In this document: piece after piece, positions 8,236-17,506 of the stretch
How positions within the stretch are numbered: the stretch's first letter is position 1
How the letters are laid out: every line of letters begins with the position of its first letter
From: Candidatus Woesearchaeota archaeon
GTDB taxonomy: Archaea > Nanobdellota > Nanobdellia > Woesearchaeales > GW2011-AR9
Length of the DNA stretch: 64,000 bases
Direction of reading: 5' to 3'
Assembly (NCBI GenBank): GCA_018696595.1
Contig: JABHQW010000008.1
Location: 164,484 to 228,483 of the forward strand
Program-made: the position numbers and the translations under genes
The notes under the pieces: generated by a model
Seen by the model: the letters and a program-made list of their open reading frames with translations, nothing else
The model's database searches: none
Told to the model about the DNA's origin: nothing

Positions 8236-9078
8236 ATGATGATAAAGTTTGCCACAATATGTACTTTAGTTGCAACATTAATGACTAATGGAGTAGATAA
8301 ATTAGAGAGTAAACCCATTCAAACTCCCTTTGAAGAAACTTGCCCAGAAGTACAACACCCAAAGGATTTAGAACCATACAGATTGCGAGATCCAACGGTC
8401 GTGTTTGAAAGTGTTGAACGTTACAATTCATGTGGTGGAAACATTTCAATGGAAGTTGGACCAGGAGGATGGGGCTTAGAAACATGTACAAATGAGGAAA
8501 AAATAATAGACTTTTGTGAGGGGAATTATTTTTCTTTAGAACAAAAAGGTAATGGACCAATATATGTTTACTGTTCTAGTGCAGAGTATTTAGCCACACA
8601 TTGGGAAGAGGAACAACAATCACATTCTTGGATACAAAAACACTTAGAACTTTTTGATACACTCGAAACCGAATATGAATTGCCTCGAGGAACTATTGCC
8701 GCAGTTGCTGCCCCAAGAGGATTTGAATCCCCAAAAGAAGATAGAGTAAATGAGTACACGGGAGAAGTGGGTTATTTTCAATTAGATAGAAAAACTGGTA
8801 AAAGAGTGGGCTTAGAAGTTGCACCTAAAACATTCTTAGAAATAATCCTTTCTATGGAAAGTAGTCAAATTAGTGCAGAAAACGATCAACGATTAAATCT
8901 TACAGTAACAGCCGAGAAATTAGCCCAAGCAATTTCAGAAGAATATTCAATAGTGAAAGACATGGATTTGGCCTTAAAACAAGTCTTAAGAGATAATGCA
9001 CCGACAATAGAAAGAATTAATTATATTCAAACTTTATTAAGTGGACCTCATTGCGAAAGTAGTTATCAAATAAATTAA
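8236..9078 (+). CDS. Secreted lytic-transglycosylase-like protein
   Basis: The 280-residue product begins with a weak signal peptide (about 1-18). It has six cysteines (36, 66, 84, 94, 113 and 274), suiting an oxidised exported protein. Residues about 135-195 resemble the SLT/lysozyme-like fold: LPRGTIAAVAAPRGFES, then GEVGYFQLDRKTGKRVGLEV. In true SLT enzymes the AAV-E-S position holds the catalytic Glu; here the aligned residues are Pro-Arg, and the nearest Glu is 164 in GFES. The protein may therefore be a non-catalytic binder or a diverged enzyme. Peptidoglycan is absent from archaea, so any target would be a glycan or the wall of another cell. The assignment rests on motif resemblance only. 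Confidence 0.55.
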   Translation: MMIKFATICTLVATLMTNGVDKLESKPIQTPFEETCPEVQHPKDLEPYRLRDPTVVFESVERYNSCGGNISMEVGPGGWGLETCTNEEKIIDFCEGNYFSLEQKGNGPIYVYCSSAEYLATHWEEEQQSHSWIQKHLELFDTLETEYELPRGTIAAVAAPRGFESPKEDRVNEYTGEVGYFQLDRKTGKRVGLEVAPKTFLEIILSMESSQISAENDQRLNLTVTAEKLAQAISEEYSIVKDMDLALKQVLRDNAPTIERINYIQTLLSGPHCESSYQIN

Positions 9079-9080
9079 AT

Positions 9081-9539
9081 TCAAAACAGTAATTCTTTAG
9101 CAATCAAAATAACCATTCCAAATAGAACAACCCATTCCCCAATCCCACCAACTCTGATCCATCCTCTTATTTTAAAATCAGAAAGAGGATAAAAAATCTT
9201 TATCCCCATTGGAGTTATCATATCTCCAAACAAATGAGAAAGATAACCAATTAAAATTGCAAAAGCATAATAACTGTTCCAGAAAATCGCAGTTATTAAG
9301 AAAAATCCCAAAGCCATAAACACTGAATGAAATATTCCCCGATGTTTAAATGTAAAACTGATTATACTTCCAATTATCCCAGACGCTTTCTTAATTTTAC
9401 TTTTACCATCATCAATGTCTGGAAACACTGAAGCCAATAAAACTAGAAGAAAGAATATTATTTCATTTCCTCCAGAGAAAAAATTCTTTGTTAAAATGAA
9501 AGCTACAATTCCAATCATTAAGTGTGTATAAAAAAGCAT
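9081..9539 (-). CDS. YdjM-type membrane-bound metal-dependent hydrolase
   Basis: The 152-residue membrane protein matches the YdjM/DUF457 family pattern. It has an N-terminal THLMIG, then PDIDDGKSKI, KHRGIFHS and GYLSHLFGDMITPMGIKIFYPLS. The conserved His and Asp residues lie between four or five hydrophobic helices, as expected for a membrane-embedded metal site. Family members are annotated as membrane-bound metal-dependent hydrolases, but the substrate is unknown. The gene converges with the secreted transglycosylase-like gene, ending two bases after it. Confidence 0.88.
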   Translation of the reverse strand: MLFYTHLMIGIVAFILTKNFFSGGNEIIFFLLVLLASVFPDIDDGKSKIKKASGIIGSIISFTFKHRGIFHSVFMALGFFLITAIFWNSYYAFAILIGYLSHLFGDMITPMGIKIFYPLSDFKIRGWIRVGGIGEWVVLFGMVILIAKELLF

Positions 9540-9579
9540 GATAAAGAGGATTTCTTAATACTTAATTAATCTTCTTCTT

Positions 9580-10641
9580 TTATTCTTCTTTATCAGCAGA
9601 TTCAGTTGTTTCAGTAGATTCAGGCCCTTTAACTTCTTCAACTTTCTCAGCAGTTTCTGTTTTCTCAACAGCTTCAATAACCGCTTCTACTTTCTCAATC
9701 TCTTCTTGAGGTTTAGCTTTCTCAACAACCTGGGCGTTAAATTCCATCCGATCAAACATATCATTCTTTTTTACACGGCCCATTAACTTGAACTGTTCTC
9801 CTAATAAATCTGTTTTCAAAGATTCAAAAGAAGCCAAATCATCTTTAAACTTAGCCATGTCTTCTTCAGCTTTGTCCAATAAATGGTTAGTTTGATTTTT
9901 CCAAAATACTGCTCGAATTGTTCCAGTACCATCATCTAAAACAGCATTAAGAACGTATGATAATGCTGGAGTAACTCCTGCTTCTTCTCCTTCCCTAATT
10001 CTTCTTCCAGATTCGGGATGGACCATAAAAAAGCGAGGATCGAACACTTGTACTACAGTGCCTAAAATTTCTACTCCGTCAGCATTATCATTAAGATCGG
10101 CAATGGTCTTTCTTTCAAAAGAATTACTTTGCCGAACTGTTTCCACTTTTTCCCCTTCTGGATTAACTTTAATATCTCCTCTGTCACCCAAATGGATTTC
10201 TTTATTGTTGTTATTCTCACGAACGTAAGCGTTCTCAACCAAAATAATATCATCTTGGTTAACATTTTGTAATAAATCAACTTGTTCATTCCAAAATACC
10301 ACTCTTGTTGTACCCGTTTCATCCCCAATAATCAAAGAACAAACTTTTCCTGTTGAATCTCCTTTTTGAAATTCATGAACATCAAATTTTCTGACAACTT
10401 TACCAACAGTAGAAACATTACGCATCCCTGCATAAATTTCTTTAATTTTTAATTTAGTCTGTTTATCAGAAATTAATTCAATTCCTAATTCGTTAGCAAT
10501 GATATGTGCTGCACCTTCTTCGCTGATTAACCCAGATAACTCTGTGATTTTAGCTTGAATTTTTTCATTTAGTTTTTCAGAATCTAATTTGCCAGAAGCA
10601 ATAATTTTTTCTTTTAAGTCATTTATAGGAATTTTATACAT
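9580..10641 (-). CDS. Replication protein A-like ssDNA-binding protein
   Basis: This 353-residue protein is an archaeal RPA homologue that coats single-stranded DNA. An N-terminal helical part (about 1-60) contains the typical ISEEGAAHIIANELGIEL. The first OB fold spans about 68-160 (VGKVVRKFDVHEF, DETGTTRVVFWNEQ). The second OB fold spans about 185-300 (ILGTVVQVFDPRFFMVHPESGRR, DDGTGTIRAVFWKNQTNHLL). The tail (about 310-353) is acidic, Glu/Thr-rich and probably disordered, like tails used for protein contacts. A GGGTGGTG ribosome-binding site precedes the ATG. A second, RPA32-like protein is encoded at 43861-44622. Confidence 0.93.
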   Translation of the reverse strand: MYKIPINDLKEKIIASGKLDSEKLNEKIQAKITELSGLISEEGAAHIIANELGIELISDKQTKLKIKEIYAGMRNVSTVGKVVRKFDVHEFQKGDSTGKVCSLIIGDETGTTRVVFWNEQVDLLQNVNQDDIILVENAYVRENNNNKEIHLGDRGDIKVNPEGEKVETVRQSNSFERKTIADLNDNADGVEILGTVVQVFDPRFFMVHPESGRRIREGEEAGVTPALSYVLNAVLDDGTGTIRAVFWKNQTNHLLDKAEEDMAKFKDDLASFESLKTDLLGEQFKLMGRVKKNDMFDRMEFNAQVVEKAKPQEEIEKVEAVIEAVEKTETAEKVEEVKGPESTETTESADKEE

Positions 10642-10723
10642 ATTAACACCACCCTTTTACTGACTTTTATTATCTAACTTTGCTTTATAAGAATTTGTGT
10701 TTTTAAGGATATACTAAGAATAA

Positions 10724-11896
10724 TCAGCTTAAACCAACAAACCCTTCAACTAAAGATTCTTTCCCATCTTGAACAGAAGTAACTGTAAATACAGTTTCAG
10801 AGATTTCTTCATCTTTAAATTGATAAACAACTTTATCAGAACAAAGATAAGCCTTATTCAACTCCTTCACTTCAGGACAATTTCCATTAGTTTTAAAACT
10901 GAATATTTTCTGATAATTGAAATTTGGTTTAGCTGTAAATACTTCACTTGCAGTATTAGGGAAACTATTACTACTTTTAACAGCAAGCCAGTCAGTATAA
11001 TAAAAATTATAACTTTCTATACCACTTACTGGAATAAATTCAATAGCAGTTACATTAGTAACAGAATCAAAAGTAACAATAAGATCTTCAGGAGAGAAAG
11101 GTAAAGCAGGACTAAAGTCTAATGCTAACTGAAATTTATTATTTTCATTTACTTGAACACAAAATGGAACTTTACGATCTTGTTCTTCATAATTGTCCGC
11201 CCCACAAAATTCATAACCCCAACTTCCCATTTTATTCTTATCCAGACAAGACTTTAAATCTTTACTATTCATACAGGTATTAACCAAAACTTCGGCTTGA
11301 TTTCTAACTTTAATATAACCTTGACCAAAAAATGAACCAACTTTAACTTTGAAATTAGGATTGTAAAAATAGTTTAAATAAAATGGTTTTAACACATAAG
11401 ACTCATAACTGGAAAATAAACCCGTGTTCTTTAATTCCAGAGGAATAGCATCCCAAGAAGAAGTGATGACTTTTTTTTTACTACTTTTACCAATCAAATA
11501 ACCCTCTGAAAAGAAAACCTGATCGTAAGTAATTCCTGTTTCAGAAATGACATAATCGTTTATCTTATTCTTTATACTTTCATCGGCTTGTAATTCACAA
11601 AAACCATTTTCTTTATTCCAAAAAGGATAATTCTTTTTGTAAATACCACAACCAAAATCGTTCGCCAGCTCCTCTTTAGATAAACCTTGTACTGCCAAAC
11701 CAACTGCACTTCTCGCATTTTGATCAATAAATAATAAATCTTTTTCTGCATCTAATGTTGCACGAACAAAACTAAGCTGCCAGACACCTTTTGTTTCTGT
11801 ACCTAAATCAAGATTAACAACTAGTAAAAAGTACAACCCAATGGATGCAATTACACCAAACAGGATCCAATGAAATACTGCTCCTTTCTTGTTCAT
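10724..11896 (-). CDS. Pilin-like surface protein, 390 aa
   Basis: The N-terminus MNKKG followed by a hydrophobic helix (about 6-27) matches a class III signal peptide, cleaved after Gly by an archaeal prepilin peptidase. The mature part is a long beta-rich ectodomain with cysteines in the central and late parts (DFGCGIYKK, NTCMNSKDLKSCLDKN, GYEFCG). I recognise no domain. The protein begins like a pilin but is larger than typical pilins, so it could be a tip or minor subunit. It is the last gene of the 27-kb minus-strand surface cluster, 7 bases after the 11903-12247 gene. Confidence 0.75.
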   Translation of the reverse strand: MNKKGAVFHWILFGVIASIGLYFLLVVNLDLGTETKGVWQLSFVRATLDAEKDLLFIDQNARSAVGLAVQGLSKEELANDFGCGIYKKNYPFWNKENGFCELQADESIKNKINDYVISETGITYDQVFFSEGYLIGKSSKKKVITSSWDAIPLELKNTGLFSSYESYVLKPFYLNYFYNPNFKVKVGSFFGQGYIKVRNQAEVLVNTCMNSKDLKSCLDKNKMGSWGYEFCGADNYEEQDRKVPFCVQVNENNKFQLALDFSPALPFSPEDLIVTFDSVTNVTAIEFIPVSGIESYNFYYTDWLAVKSSNSFPNTASEVFTAKPNFNYQKIFSFKTNGNCPEVKELNKAYLCSDKVVYQFKDEEISETVFTVTSVQDGKESLVEGFVGLS

Positions 11897-11902
11897 TTTT
11901 AT

Positions 11903-12247
11903 TTAACCTACAATTGGAATTGGATCCCCTGAAGAATCTATTCCTGCAACGTAAGGATCTTGTGCATAAAGTTTTTCTACATCTACAACCCCATACTGTT
12001 TAACATCTTGATAACGTTGTTCTAAAAACATTGTGTAAAAACCTTGTTCAACAAAAATTCTTTCATTAACTAAAAAGTCAGCAGTTTGTTGATTCTTTTC
12101 TAAATGATCTTTAACATACTCTTGTCTTTCTGAGATACTACCATTAATAACTACACCAAGAAACATTAAAATGAAGATTGCTGCAAATATCGTAATAATA
12201 TAATCAAATAAGTCATCCAACATCCCCTTTTTATTCATTCTGATCAT
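11903..12247 (-). CDS. Small pilin-like protein, 114 aa
   Basis: MIRMNKKGMLDDLFDYI leads into a hydrophobic helix (about 14-35), a class III signal-like N-terminus. A charged helical stretch with KDHLEKNQQTADFLVNERIF follows, and a short tail rich in Gly, Asp and Pro. The first ATG (12247) overlaps the stop codon of the upstream gene as ATGA, which supports translational coupling; the second ATG (12238) is also possible. The function is unknown, and context places it among the pilin-like subunits. Confidence 0.72.
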   Translation of the reverse strand: MIRMNKKGMLDDLFDYIITIFAAIFILMFLGVVINGSISERQEYVKDHLEKNQQTADFLVNERIFVEQGFYTMFLEQRYQDVKQYGVVDVEKLYAQDPYVAGIDSSGDPIPIVG

Positions 12248-12726
12248 GTTGATGGTGCCCCCAATCTTACTTGTACCTTAATTTGTAAAGTATCTGCTTC
12301 AAACTTAGTTCCATCCCAAACCATAACTTTCTTTTCGAGAACAAAAACATCTTGATCAAGGTAATTATTTGTGGCAACAAATAAATCTTTCTTAACCAGC
12401 GTTAATCCAAAATTGTAATCTTTGTGTCCTTCATCTTTATTAGTAAAATAACATTCATCCATTTGTCCCTTATTAAATTTGGTGAGATCTATACTCCCTG
12501 CATAAACTCTTTCAGTTAAAGGTTCTTGATAAGCAAAACATTCAGGAATATTACTAAAACGTAAAGCAATAAATTCTGCTTTCATATCTGGAGGAGTGTA
12601 AGTTAATTTATTCCGATAACCAGCAAGTAATATAGCATAAGCGATTATAATCATCGTAATGATAAAACCCATAATTAACCAAAAGATTGTTTTTCTTGCT
12701 GCTTCGAACTGCCCTTTCTTGTTCAT
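12244..12726 (-). CDS. Pilin-like protein, 160 aa
   Basis: I start the gene at the ATG at 12726 (MNKKGQFEAARKTIFWLIMG). The frame continues 16 residues upstream, but that would overlap the preceding gene and bury the class III signal. KKG-Q-F-E-A gives Gln at +1 and Glu at +3, matching pilin precursors cleaved by EppA/FlaK-type peptidases. A transmembrane helix covers about 12-34. The ectodomain is beta-rich with two cysteines (PECFAYQ and DECYFTN), which could form one disulfide. It ends by overlapping the next gene by four bases. Confidence 0.75.
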   Translation of the reverse strand: MNKKGQFEAARKTIFWLIMGFIITMIIIAYAILLAGYRNKLTYTPPDMKAEFIALRFSNIPECFAYQEPLTERVYAGSIDLTKFNKGQMDECYFTNKDEGHKDYNFGLTLVKKDLFVATNNYLDQDVFVLEKKVMVWDGTKFEADTLQIKVQVRLGAPST

Positions 12727-12749
12727 CTTTTTATAATCAAGCAATTTAA

Positions 12750-13160
12750 TCAATTTGGAATGACCTCTTGACAATTTTTTAATTCAATCAAATATCCTTG
12801 TTTAATTAAACAAACTCTTTTAGCATTCTCAATAGTTCCAGTTGCAGAATATTTTTTTGGAAGATAAAAAAGTCTAACCTCGGCAGTCTGAGCAATGTCT
12901 CCTGCACTAAGTACCGTTATACTTCCCTTACTTAAAATAAAAGTGAATTGTTCCACATCAAGGGGATATTCAACTTTTGAGTCTCCGTGAGTTCCAATTA
13001 ATGTGTTAGTCATCATTGCTAAATCTTCAGCAACATTGATCTTAAGAACTTTATCAGAACTAGCATAACCATAAGCAACTTTAGAAGTAGAAAAGACTAC
13101 AGCAATAACAATTAACAATTCAAAAATAATCATCAAAATAGTATTTGCTTTCTTGTTCAT
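12750..13160 (-). CDS. Pilin-like protein, 136 aa
   Basis: The N-terminus MNKKANTILMIIFELLIVIAVV is a class III signal-like segment with Ala instead of Gly at the cleavage position, followed by a hydrophobic helix with a Glu inside it (ELLIV). Pilins keep a Glu near mature position 5; here it is further in. The ectodomain is short and beta-rich, with two cysteines near the end (RVCLIKQ and LKNCQEV). It sits between pilin-like genes with gaps of 23 and 9 bases. No further function can be read. Confidence 0.72.
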   Translation of the reverse strand: MNKKANTILMIIFELLIVIAVVFSTSKVAYGYASSDKVLKINVAEDLAMMTNTLIGTHGDSKVEYPLDVEQFTFILSKGSITVLSAGDIAQTAEVRLFYLPKKYSATGTIENAKRVCLIKQGYLIELKNCQEVIPN

Positions 13161-13169
13161 TTTTTATCT

Positions 13170-13874
13170 CTATTGTTCGTTGATTAAAGCTTTATCTTCG
13201 CCAACTTTCTCAATTAGAATGTTCACTCTTCTGGCAGAATTCTTATAACAAACTTTTTTATAATTTTGATCATCCGGACCTGGACAAACCACATCCCGAT
13301 CGATAAAGAATCCGCCAGCACATTGATAAGATTCTAAATTAACAGGAATTCCAACACCACAAGTTCCAACTTTATCTTTATGATAATCAACTTCAAATTC
13401 AACTTTTCTACAATCTGCAGTTATTGGTTTGATCAACACTTTAACATAATCATTTTCTATTCTTGCTGGATCAACTTCAACTGAACCAAACAAACAGAAA
13501 CAACCCTTAAAATCAAAATCTTGATTTAGTTCTTCTGGCGTAGGTTCACAAATTACTGGGCGTTCAATAATTATTTTATGATCTATCATCTTACTGCTAG
13601 TTGATTCTGCATCTACCACAATCTGTGGCCCAGAAAAATAAGCAATAACAGTTTCTGAATCCATGATTAAAGCATAATTTCTGATTTTATCATCTTCTTC
13701 ACTATTGTAAATAGTACCATAAATCTCATCTACAAAAGTGTTATAATTCCCTTTGGCTTCTCCAGAAACACGTAACACTTTTGAAACCCCACAAGAAGTA
13801 AAAGTAAATAGCATAATTGCTAGAACAGTTACTGCTATAAATTGTACCATCATTGCTTTCTTGTTCATTTTCAT
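13170..13874 (-). CDS. Pilin-like Cys-rich protein, 234 aa
   Basis: MKMNKKAMMVQFIAVTVLAIMLFTF is a class III signal-like start followed by a hydrophobic helix. Cysteines dominate the rest: VICEPT, FKGCFCLFG, TADCRKVEFE, VGTCGVG, SYQCAGG, DVVCPGPDD and KVCYKNS. The regular spacing suggests a disulfide-stabilised ectodomain. The segment LFTFTSC resembles a lipobox but lacks the usual small residue pattern, and the KKA signal fits the neighbours better. The gene starts directly next to the stop codon of the preceding gene, with no gap. Confidence 0.72.
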   Translation of the reverse strand: MKMNKKAMMVQFIAVTVLAIMLFTFTSCGVSKVLRVSGEAKGNYNTFVDEIYGTIYNSEEDDKIRNYALIMDSETVIAYFSGPQIVVDAESTSSKMIDHKIIIERPVICEPTPEELNQDFDFKGCFCLFGSVEVDPARIENDYVKVLIKPITADCRKVEFEVDYHKDKVGTCGVGIPVNLESYQCAGGFFIDRDVVCPGPDDQNYKKVCYKNSARRVNILIEKVGEDKALINEQ

Positions 13875-14192
13875 TTATTCTTTACACTGTTTTAATTCTT
13901 CTTCAGTACATTTGTATTTTGTTTCAAGTTCCTCTTTTTTAGTATTTCTTGGACAACCATCAATCTCTGAACCAGCATCTCCGGCCTTACAAGGACATTT
14001 ATCAAACATATCTGCAACATTATCATTATCACAATCATTTAATCCTGTAACTTTGTCTTTAATACTATCAAATGCATCATCACCGGTTCCTTTGAACCAG
14101 ATCATAAGAAATATCATTACTAAAATTGCTAGAACTGCGGCTACAATAATCCACCACATCTGTTGCGATCCTTTTTTATTATTAAAAATCAT
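13875..14192 (-). CDS. Pilin-like protein with TSP3-like calcium motif, 105 aa
   Basis: I use the ATG at 14192, which has GAGGTG 6 bases upstream; the longer frame begins with GTG at 14201. The sequence MIFNNKKGSQQMWWIIVAAV gives a class III signal and a transmembrane helix (about 12-31). After it lies DCDNDNVADMFDKCPC, matching a thrombospondin type 3 calcium-binding repeat, then a short Cys- and Lys-rich end. The protein may therefore bind calcium outside the cell. A second TSP3-like region occurs near the end of the 2160-residue protein at 21429-27911. Confidence 0.72.
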   Translation of the reverse strand: MIFNNKKGSQQMWWIIVAAVLAILVMIFLMIWFKGTGDDAFDSIKDKVTGLNDCDNDNVADMFDKCPCKAGDAGSEIDGCPRNTKKEELETKYKCTEEELKQCKE

Positions 14193-14228
14193 CTTATCCA
14201 CCTCTTTTTTAAATTAAATAATTGTAAT

Positions 14229-15440
14229 TTATTGTCCAGCTAAATCTCCACTTCCGCAATAAGCTTGCCCCCATTTAGTTTCACTTAAATAAACTGAAGT
14301 AACTAATCTTTCTTTAAACATAGATTCTACTGATATTTGTGTTCCCGCATTAGGGACATTAACATTAGTGGGGGCATCTTTATCTTCTACTCCCTTCATT
14401 AAATCTGAACTTTCACCCACTAGTGCGGCTCCAGCTCCGAAAGTTGCTAATTTTCCCGCAATTGGTAAAAGAACGCAACCAACACCAGTAAAACCACAAG
14501 CAAATCCCATTATTGCAGATGCTCCAAGAGCAGTATAACCGGCCACCTTCATCCAATTAGTTTGTTCTTTATCTACATTCTTTGGCAAAATAGAGATAGA
14601 ATAAGCATGCCTTGCTTGAATTCCGTCTTTAGGTAAAATGTTAACAAACATTCCTGGCCCACCGTAACTTTGAATATATTGTAAATAATTTAGTTTAACA
14701 TCTTTCTCGCAAATTCCTTTTTCACATCTCAGATCTTTTCCCTTATGTTCTTCTTGATTACAATCAGAATCAATTTCACATGACCAACAATCATAACCCT
14801 TATCATCTTTACAAGATTCTGGGAAATTTTCAGTCAACTCTTTTTTACATAACTTTTCATTTTTTGGTCTACATCTAGTTTTAGTTTTAACTGGGTGTTC
14901 CTCTCTCATGAATTGTATTAATTCATCCCGACCGATAGGGTAATTATCTTCATCATTCGATTTATAATCTCCAGGATCAATATTATCAACGTCAATCATA
15001 ATATTATAACAATTAAAACATTCATTTGGTTGATTATTAATTCCTAACAAACTAGGTACGGCATGAAATTCAGAACCGCTTAAAATTTCATTATATCTTC
15101 CTTCTCCGAACATCCACCAACATTTAGCAATTTTTTCTGCAAATAAACGTTTGATTTTTTCTCGATCTTCGGTTTTAGATTTAATATCAATTGTTTTACA
15201 AAGAACGGGAGCAGCCTTAATATTACCTTCGGCTACAGCAGAATTTAATTGTAAAGCGCTTGTAGCTCTCAGAGAAATACTACTTTGACAAAGATTTTCT
15301 TGTTGTTTAATATCAGAACCAGACATAAATTGACCAATCGTAGTTGCTAATAAAGTAAAAGAGATTATAGAAATAATTATTTTAACTAAAGCAGCTGTTG
15401 CAATAGCCTTATTTCCAATTCTTATTTTTTTTGTTCTCAT
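14229..15440 (-). CDS. Pilin-like Cys-rich protein, 403 aa
   Basis: The N-terminus has a basic region, then GNKAIATAALVKIIISIISFTLLATT, a class III signal-like segment and helix (about 13-37). The ectodomain carries a Cys-rich insert with the spacing CWSCEIDSDCNQ followed by LRCEKGICEKD, a small disulfide knot seen in many DPANN secreted proteins. Near the C-terminus is a second hydrophobic stretch (about 293-340, YTALGASAIMGFACGFTGVG), so both ends may contact the membrane. The gene lies 12 bases after the 683-residue gene. The function is unknown. Confidence 0.72.
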   Translation of the reverse strand: MRTKKIRIGNKAIATAALVKIIISIISFTLLATTIGQFMSGSDIKQQENLCQSSISLRATSALQLNSAVAEGNIKAAPVLCKTIDIKSKTEDREKIKRLFAEKIAKCWWMFGEGRYNEILSGSEFHAVPSLLGINNQPNECFNCYNIMIDVDNIDPGDYKSNDEDNYPIGRDELIQFMREEHPVKTKTRCRPKNEKLCKKELTENFPESCKDDKGYDCWSCEIDSDCNQEEHKGKDLRCEKGICEKDVKLNYLQYIQSYGGPGMFVNILPKDGIQARHAYSISILPKNVDKEQTNWMKVAGYTALGASAIMGFACGFTGVGCVLLPIAGKLATFGAGAALVGESSDLMKGVEDKDAPTNVNVPNAGTQISVESMFKERLVTSVYLSETKWGQAYCGSGDLAGQ

Positions 15441-15452
15441 TTTTTAGTTTAG

Positions 15453-17504
15453 TTATTCCTCATAAAATAAATATTTTCCAGATTCACTTTTTTCACAACA
15501 CCAATCCTTCCCAGCAACATTTAAACAACTGCCTTCTTTACGAGCTTCACATAATTTCCAATTGTGATCATCGGCACAAATAAAATCTCCTGGAATAATT
15601 GTATTTCTCCATTTGTTTTTAAGTAGACATCTAGAGTTCTCACCATCGTTTTGAATCCAAGTTTTAATTGGTCCTTCTGGACATTCCCCCGCGTTACCAG
15701 TACAATGAAATAAACTAGTAGTTCCTTGCCAAATTGACTCACCCGCAGGAATGGCTGCAGATCCGCAATCATTACTTCCTCTAGCACCATCATCATCTTC
15801 AGACATATAAACTGCACAATTATTTGGTCCTTCATTATAATATCCGTTATGAGTCCTATAGTAATTATCACAATCATTATCCTCGCTTGGACAAATAAAA
15901 GTTCCTTCTCCAAGATCAGCAGATTTAGTTATCCCCATACCGCCTTTAGATTCTCCACCAGCACGATAATCGCAGGCAGAATAAATGTTTCCTTCAAATG
16001 TTTTACAACTATTAGGATAATCTTCATCGTTATTTGCAAATAATTCAATCCCTTCAAATTCCATCCAAGATAAATGTTCAGTATTTTCTGCTTCCCAATC
16101 ATAAATATCATTACCTGCTTCGTTTTGTCCTTTCAATTTACAAGTGTAAATAACATCTTCATTATCAACTTTCATTTTTCGGGTAAAAGGTTCAATTTCT
16201 TTTTCTGGATTTCCAATTCCAGACTGATCACAAACATACCAGCGATGATCTTTACCATCACAAATTAATGCCCCATCCTTAGAAGCAGGCATTTGCCATT
16301 GATAATAATTTAACAAACAAAGAGGATCTGTATTCTCAAAATTAGGCGCACCAAAAGGATAAAACATTGTAAACCGATTAGAACTAAAATCTGGAACAAC
16401 TTCTCCGGGTCCAATTTCTACCCAGCCACAATCGTTCAATCCTGGATCTTGTTCAGAAATTAATAGCCAACATCCACTTTCAGGTAAAGGAAATGTTCCA
16501 TCTGAGTTGGCCATGTTTTTATCAATTAAAGCTTTACAATCACCATCTTCTGTCTCATAATCTTTCAAATTATTAGCAAAAAAGTTAATTTCTCCTTCAC
16601 TATTCCCATGATCTTTAACATCACAATCCAATTCACCAGAACTTGCATCATCATTAGCGGAAATTTCTATTACACCATAACCGGTTCTCTCAGTACACTT
16701 TGTTACCTGACCATGGCCAATTTTGTAAGCAAAAGATTCTTCATCACCAGAATCTTCTAACCAATCATCGTTCATCCCATCTTCATTATCTACATAATCA
16801 TTTGTTGGGAAAAAACAAATTGATCCATATTCATCATCTACTTTAAACAAAACACCGTCACTCTCAAAATTTTTTCCTTTACCATTAACCGGAGCTCTTC
16901 CAAGTCCAAAACCATCTCCAGAAACTCTAATTGCATTCCCATTATACCCTTCTTCATTATAGTAAATATTTATAGAATCCACAGGGCTATGAAATTTTCC
17001 CGAAACAGATTTCTTTTTTGCAAATTTGTTAATGAAAGTTTCAACAAGTTGTTCACTTCCTGCAATTACACAAGGCCTCATTCCTTCCACAAAGTATCTG
17101 TCAACTATTTGAGATTTGTAAGGATTAATTTCAACCCAAGTTCCGTCTACAAATTCTTCTCCTTTTTTATCTTGACCATAAGTAAAAGAAAAAGTTACTG
17201 TTTGATCCGCTTCTTCACCAAGATCTTTTTTAAATCCACCAAAAGTTTCAAAACAATTAGTATTTTCACTCTCAGCCATAGCCATTAATGTGCTTCTCAA
17301 AGCTTTTGCTTCTACGTGAACATTTGATGGTAATAACAATTCTTCTCCTTTAATTTCTTCTAATCCAACAGAAAGGTCTGGTTTGTCAATATTATAAACC
17401 ACCTCTTTAATCTCTTCAAGAGTTCCAGACTGCCACATTGCAAGAACAATAAAAGCAAATAATGCTAGAACTATTCCCAGAATCAATTTTTTTGTTACAG
17501 CCAT
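15453..17504 (-). CDS. Large Cys-rich anchored surface protein, 683 aa
   Basis: A single N-terminal hydrophobic helix (about 7-26, LILGIVLALFAFIVLAMW) anchors the protein; the KKG motif of its neighbours is absent, so it may be a plain signal anchor. The ectodomain is acidic and aromatic and contains many cysteines. Small repeated modules have the form C-x-D-x-x-W-x-x-C, such as ICDGKDHRWYVCD and FICADDHNWKLCEA. Similar modules occur in the 1821-residue protein (TYLCADDQFWHLCEG). These may be disulfide-bonded binding units, but no named domain can be assigned. It ends with GKDWCCEKS near the C-terminus. Confidence 0.75.
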   Translation of the reverse strand: MAVTKKLILGIVLALFAFIVLAMWQSGTLEEIKEVVYNIDKPDLSVGLEEIKGEELLLPSNVHVEAKALRSTLMAMAESENTNCFETFGGFKKDLGEEADQTVTFSFTYGQDKKGEEFVDGTWVEINPYKSQIVDRYFVEGMRPCVIAGSEQLVETFINKFAKKKSVSGKFHSPVDSINIYYNEEGYNGNAIRVSGDGFGLGRAPVNGKGKNFESDGVLFKVDDEYGSICFFPTNDYVDNEDGMNDDWLEDSGDEESFAYKIGHGQVTKCTERTGYGVIEISANDDASSGELDCDVKDHGNSEGEINFFANNLKDYETEDGDCKALIDKNMANSDGTFPLPESGCWLLISEQDPGLNDCGWVEIGPGEVVPDFSSNRFTMFYPFGAPNFENTDPLCLLNYYQWQMPASKDGALICDGKDHRWYVCDQSGIGNPEKEIEPFTRKMKVDNEDVIYTCKLKGQNEAGNDIYDWEAENTEHLSWMEFEGIELFANNDEDYPNSCKTFEGNIYSACDYRAGGESKGGMGITKSADLGEGTFICPSEDNDCDNYYRTHNGYYNEGPNNCAVYMSEDDDGARGSNDCGSAAIPAGESIWQGTTSLFHCTGNAGECPEGPIKTWIQNDGENSRCLLKNKWRNTIIPGDFICADDHNWKLCEARKEGSCLNVAGKDWCCEKSESGKYLFYEE

Positions 17505-17506
17505 TT

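Noticed and set aside
13170..13874. Lipoprotein, from LFTFTSC near the N-terminus.
   Set aside because: The lipobox is poor and the KKA class III pattern matches all neighbours.
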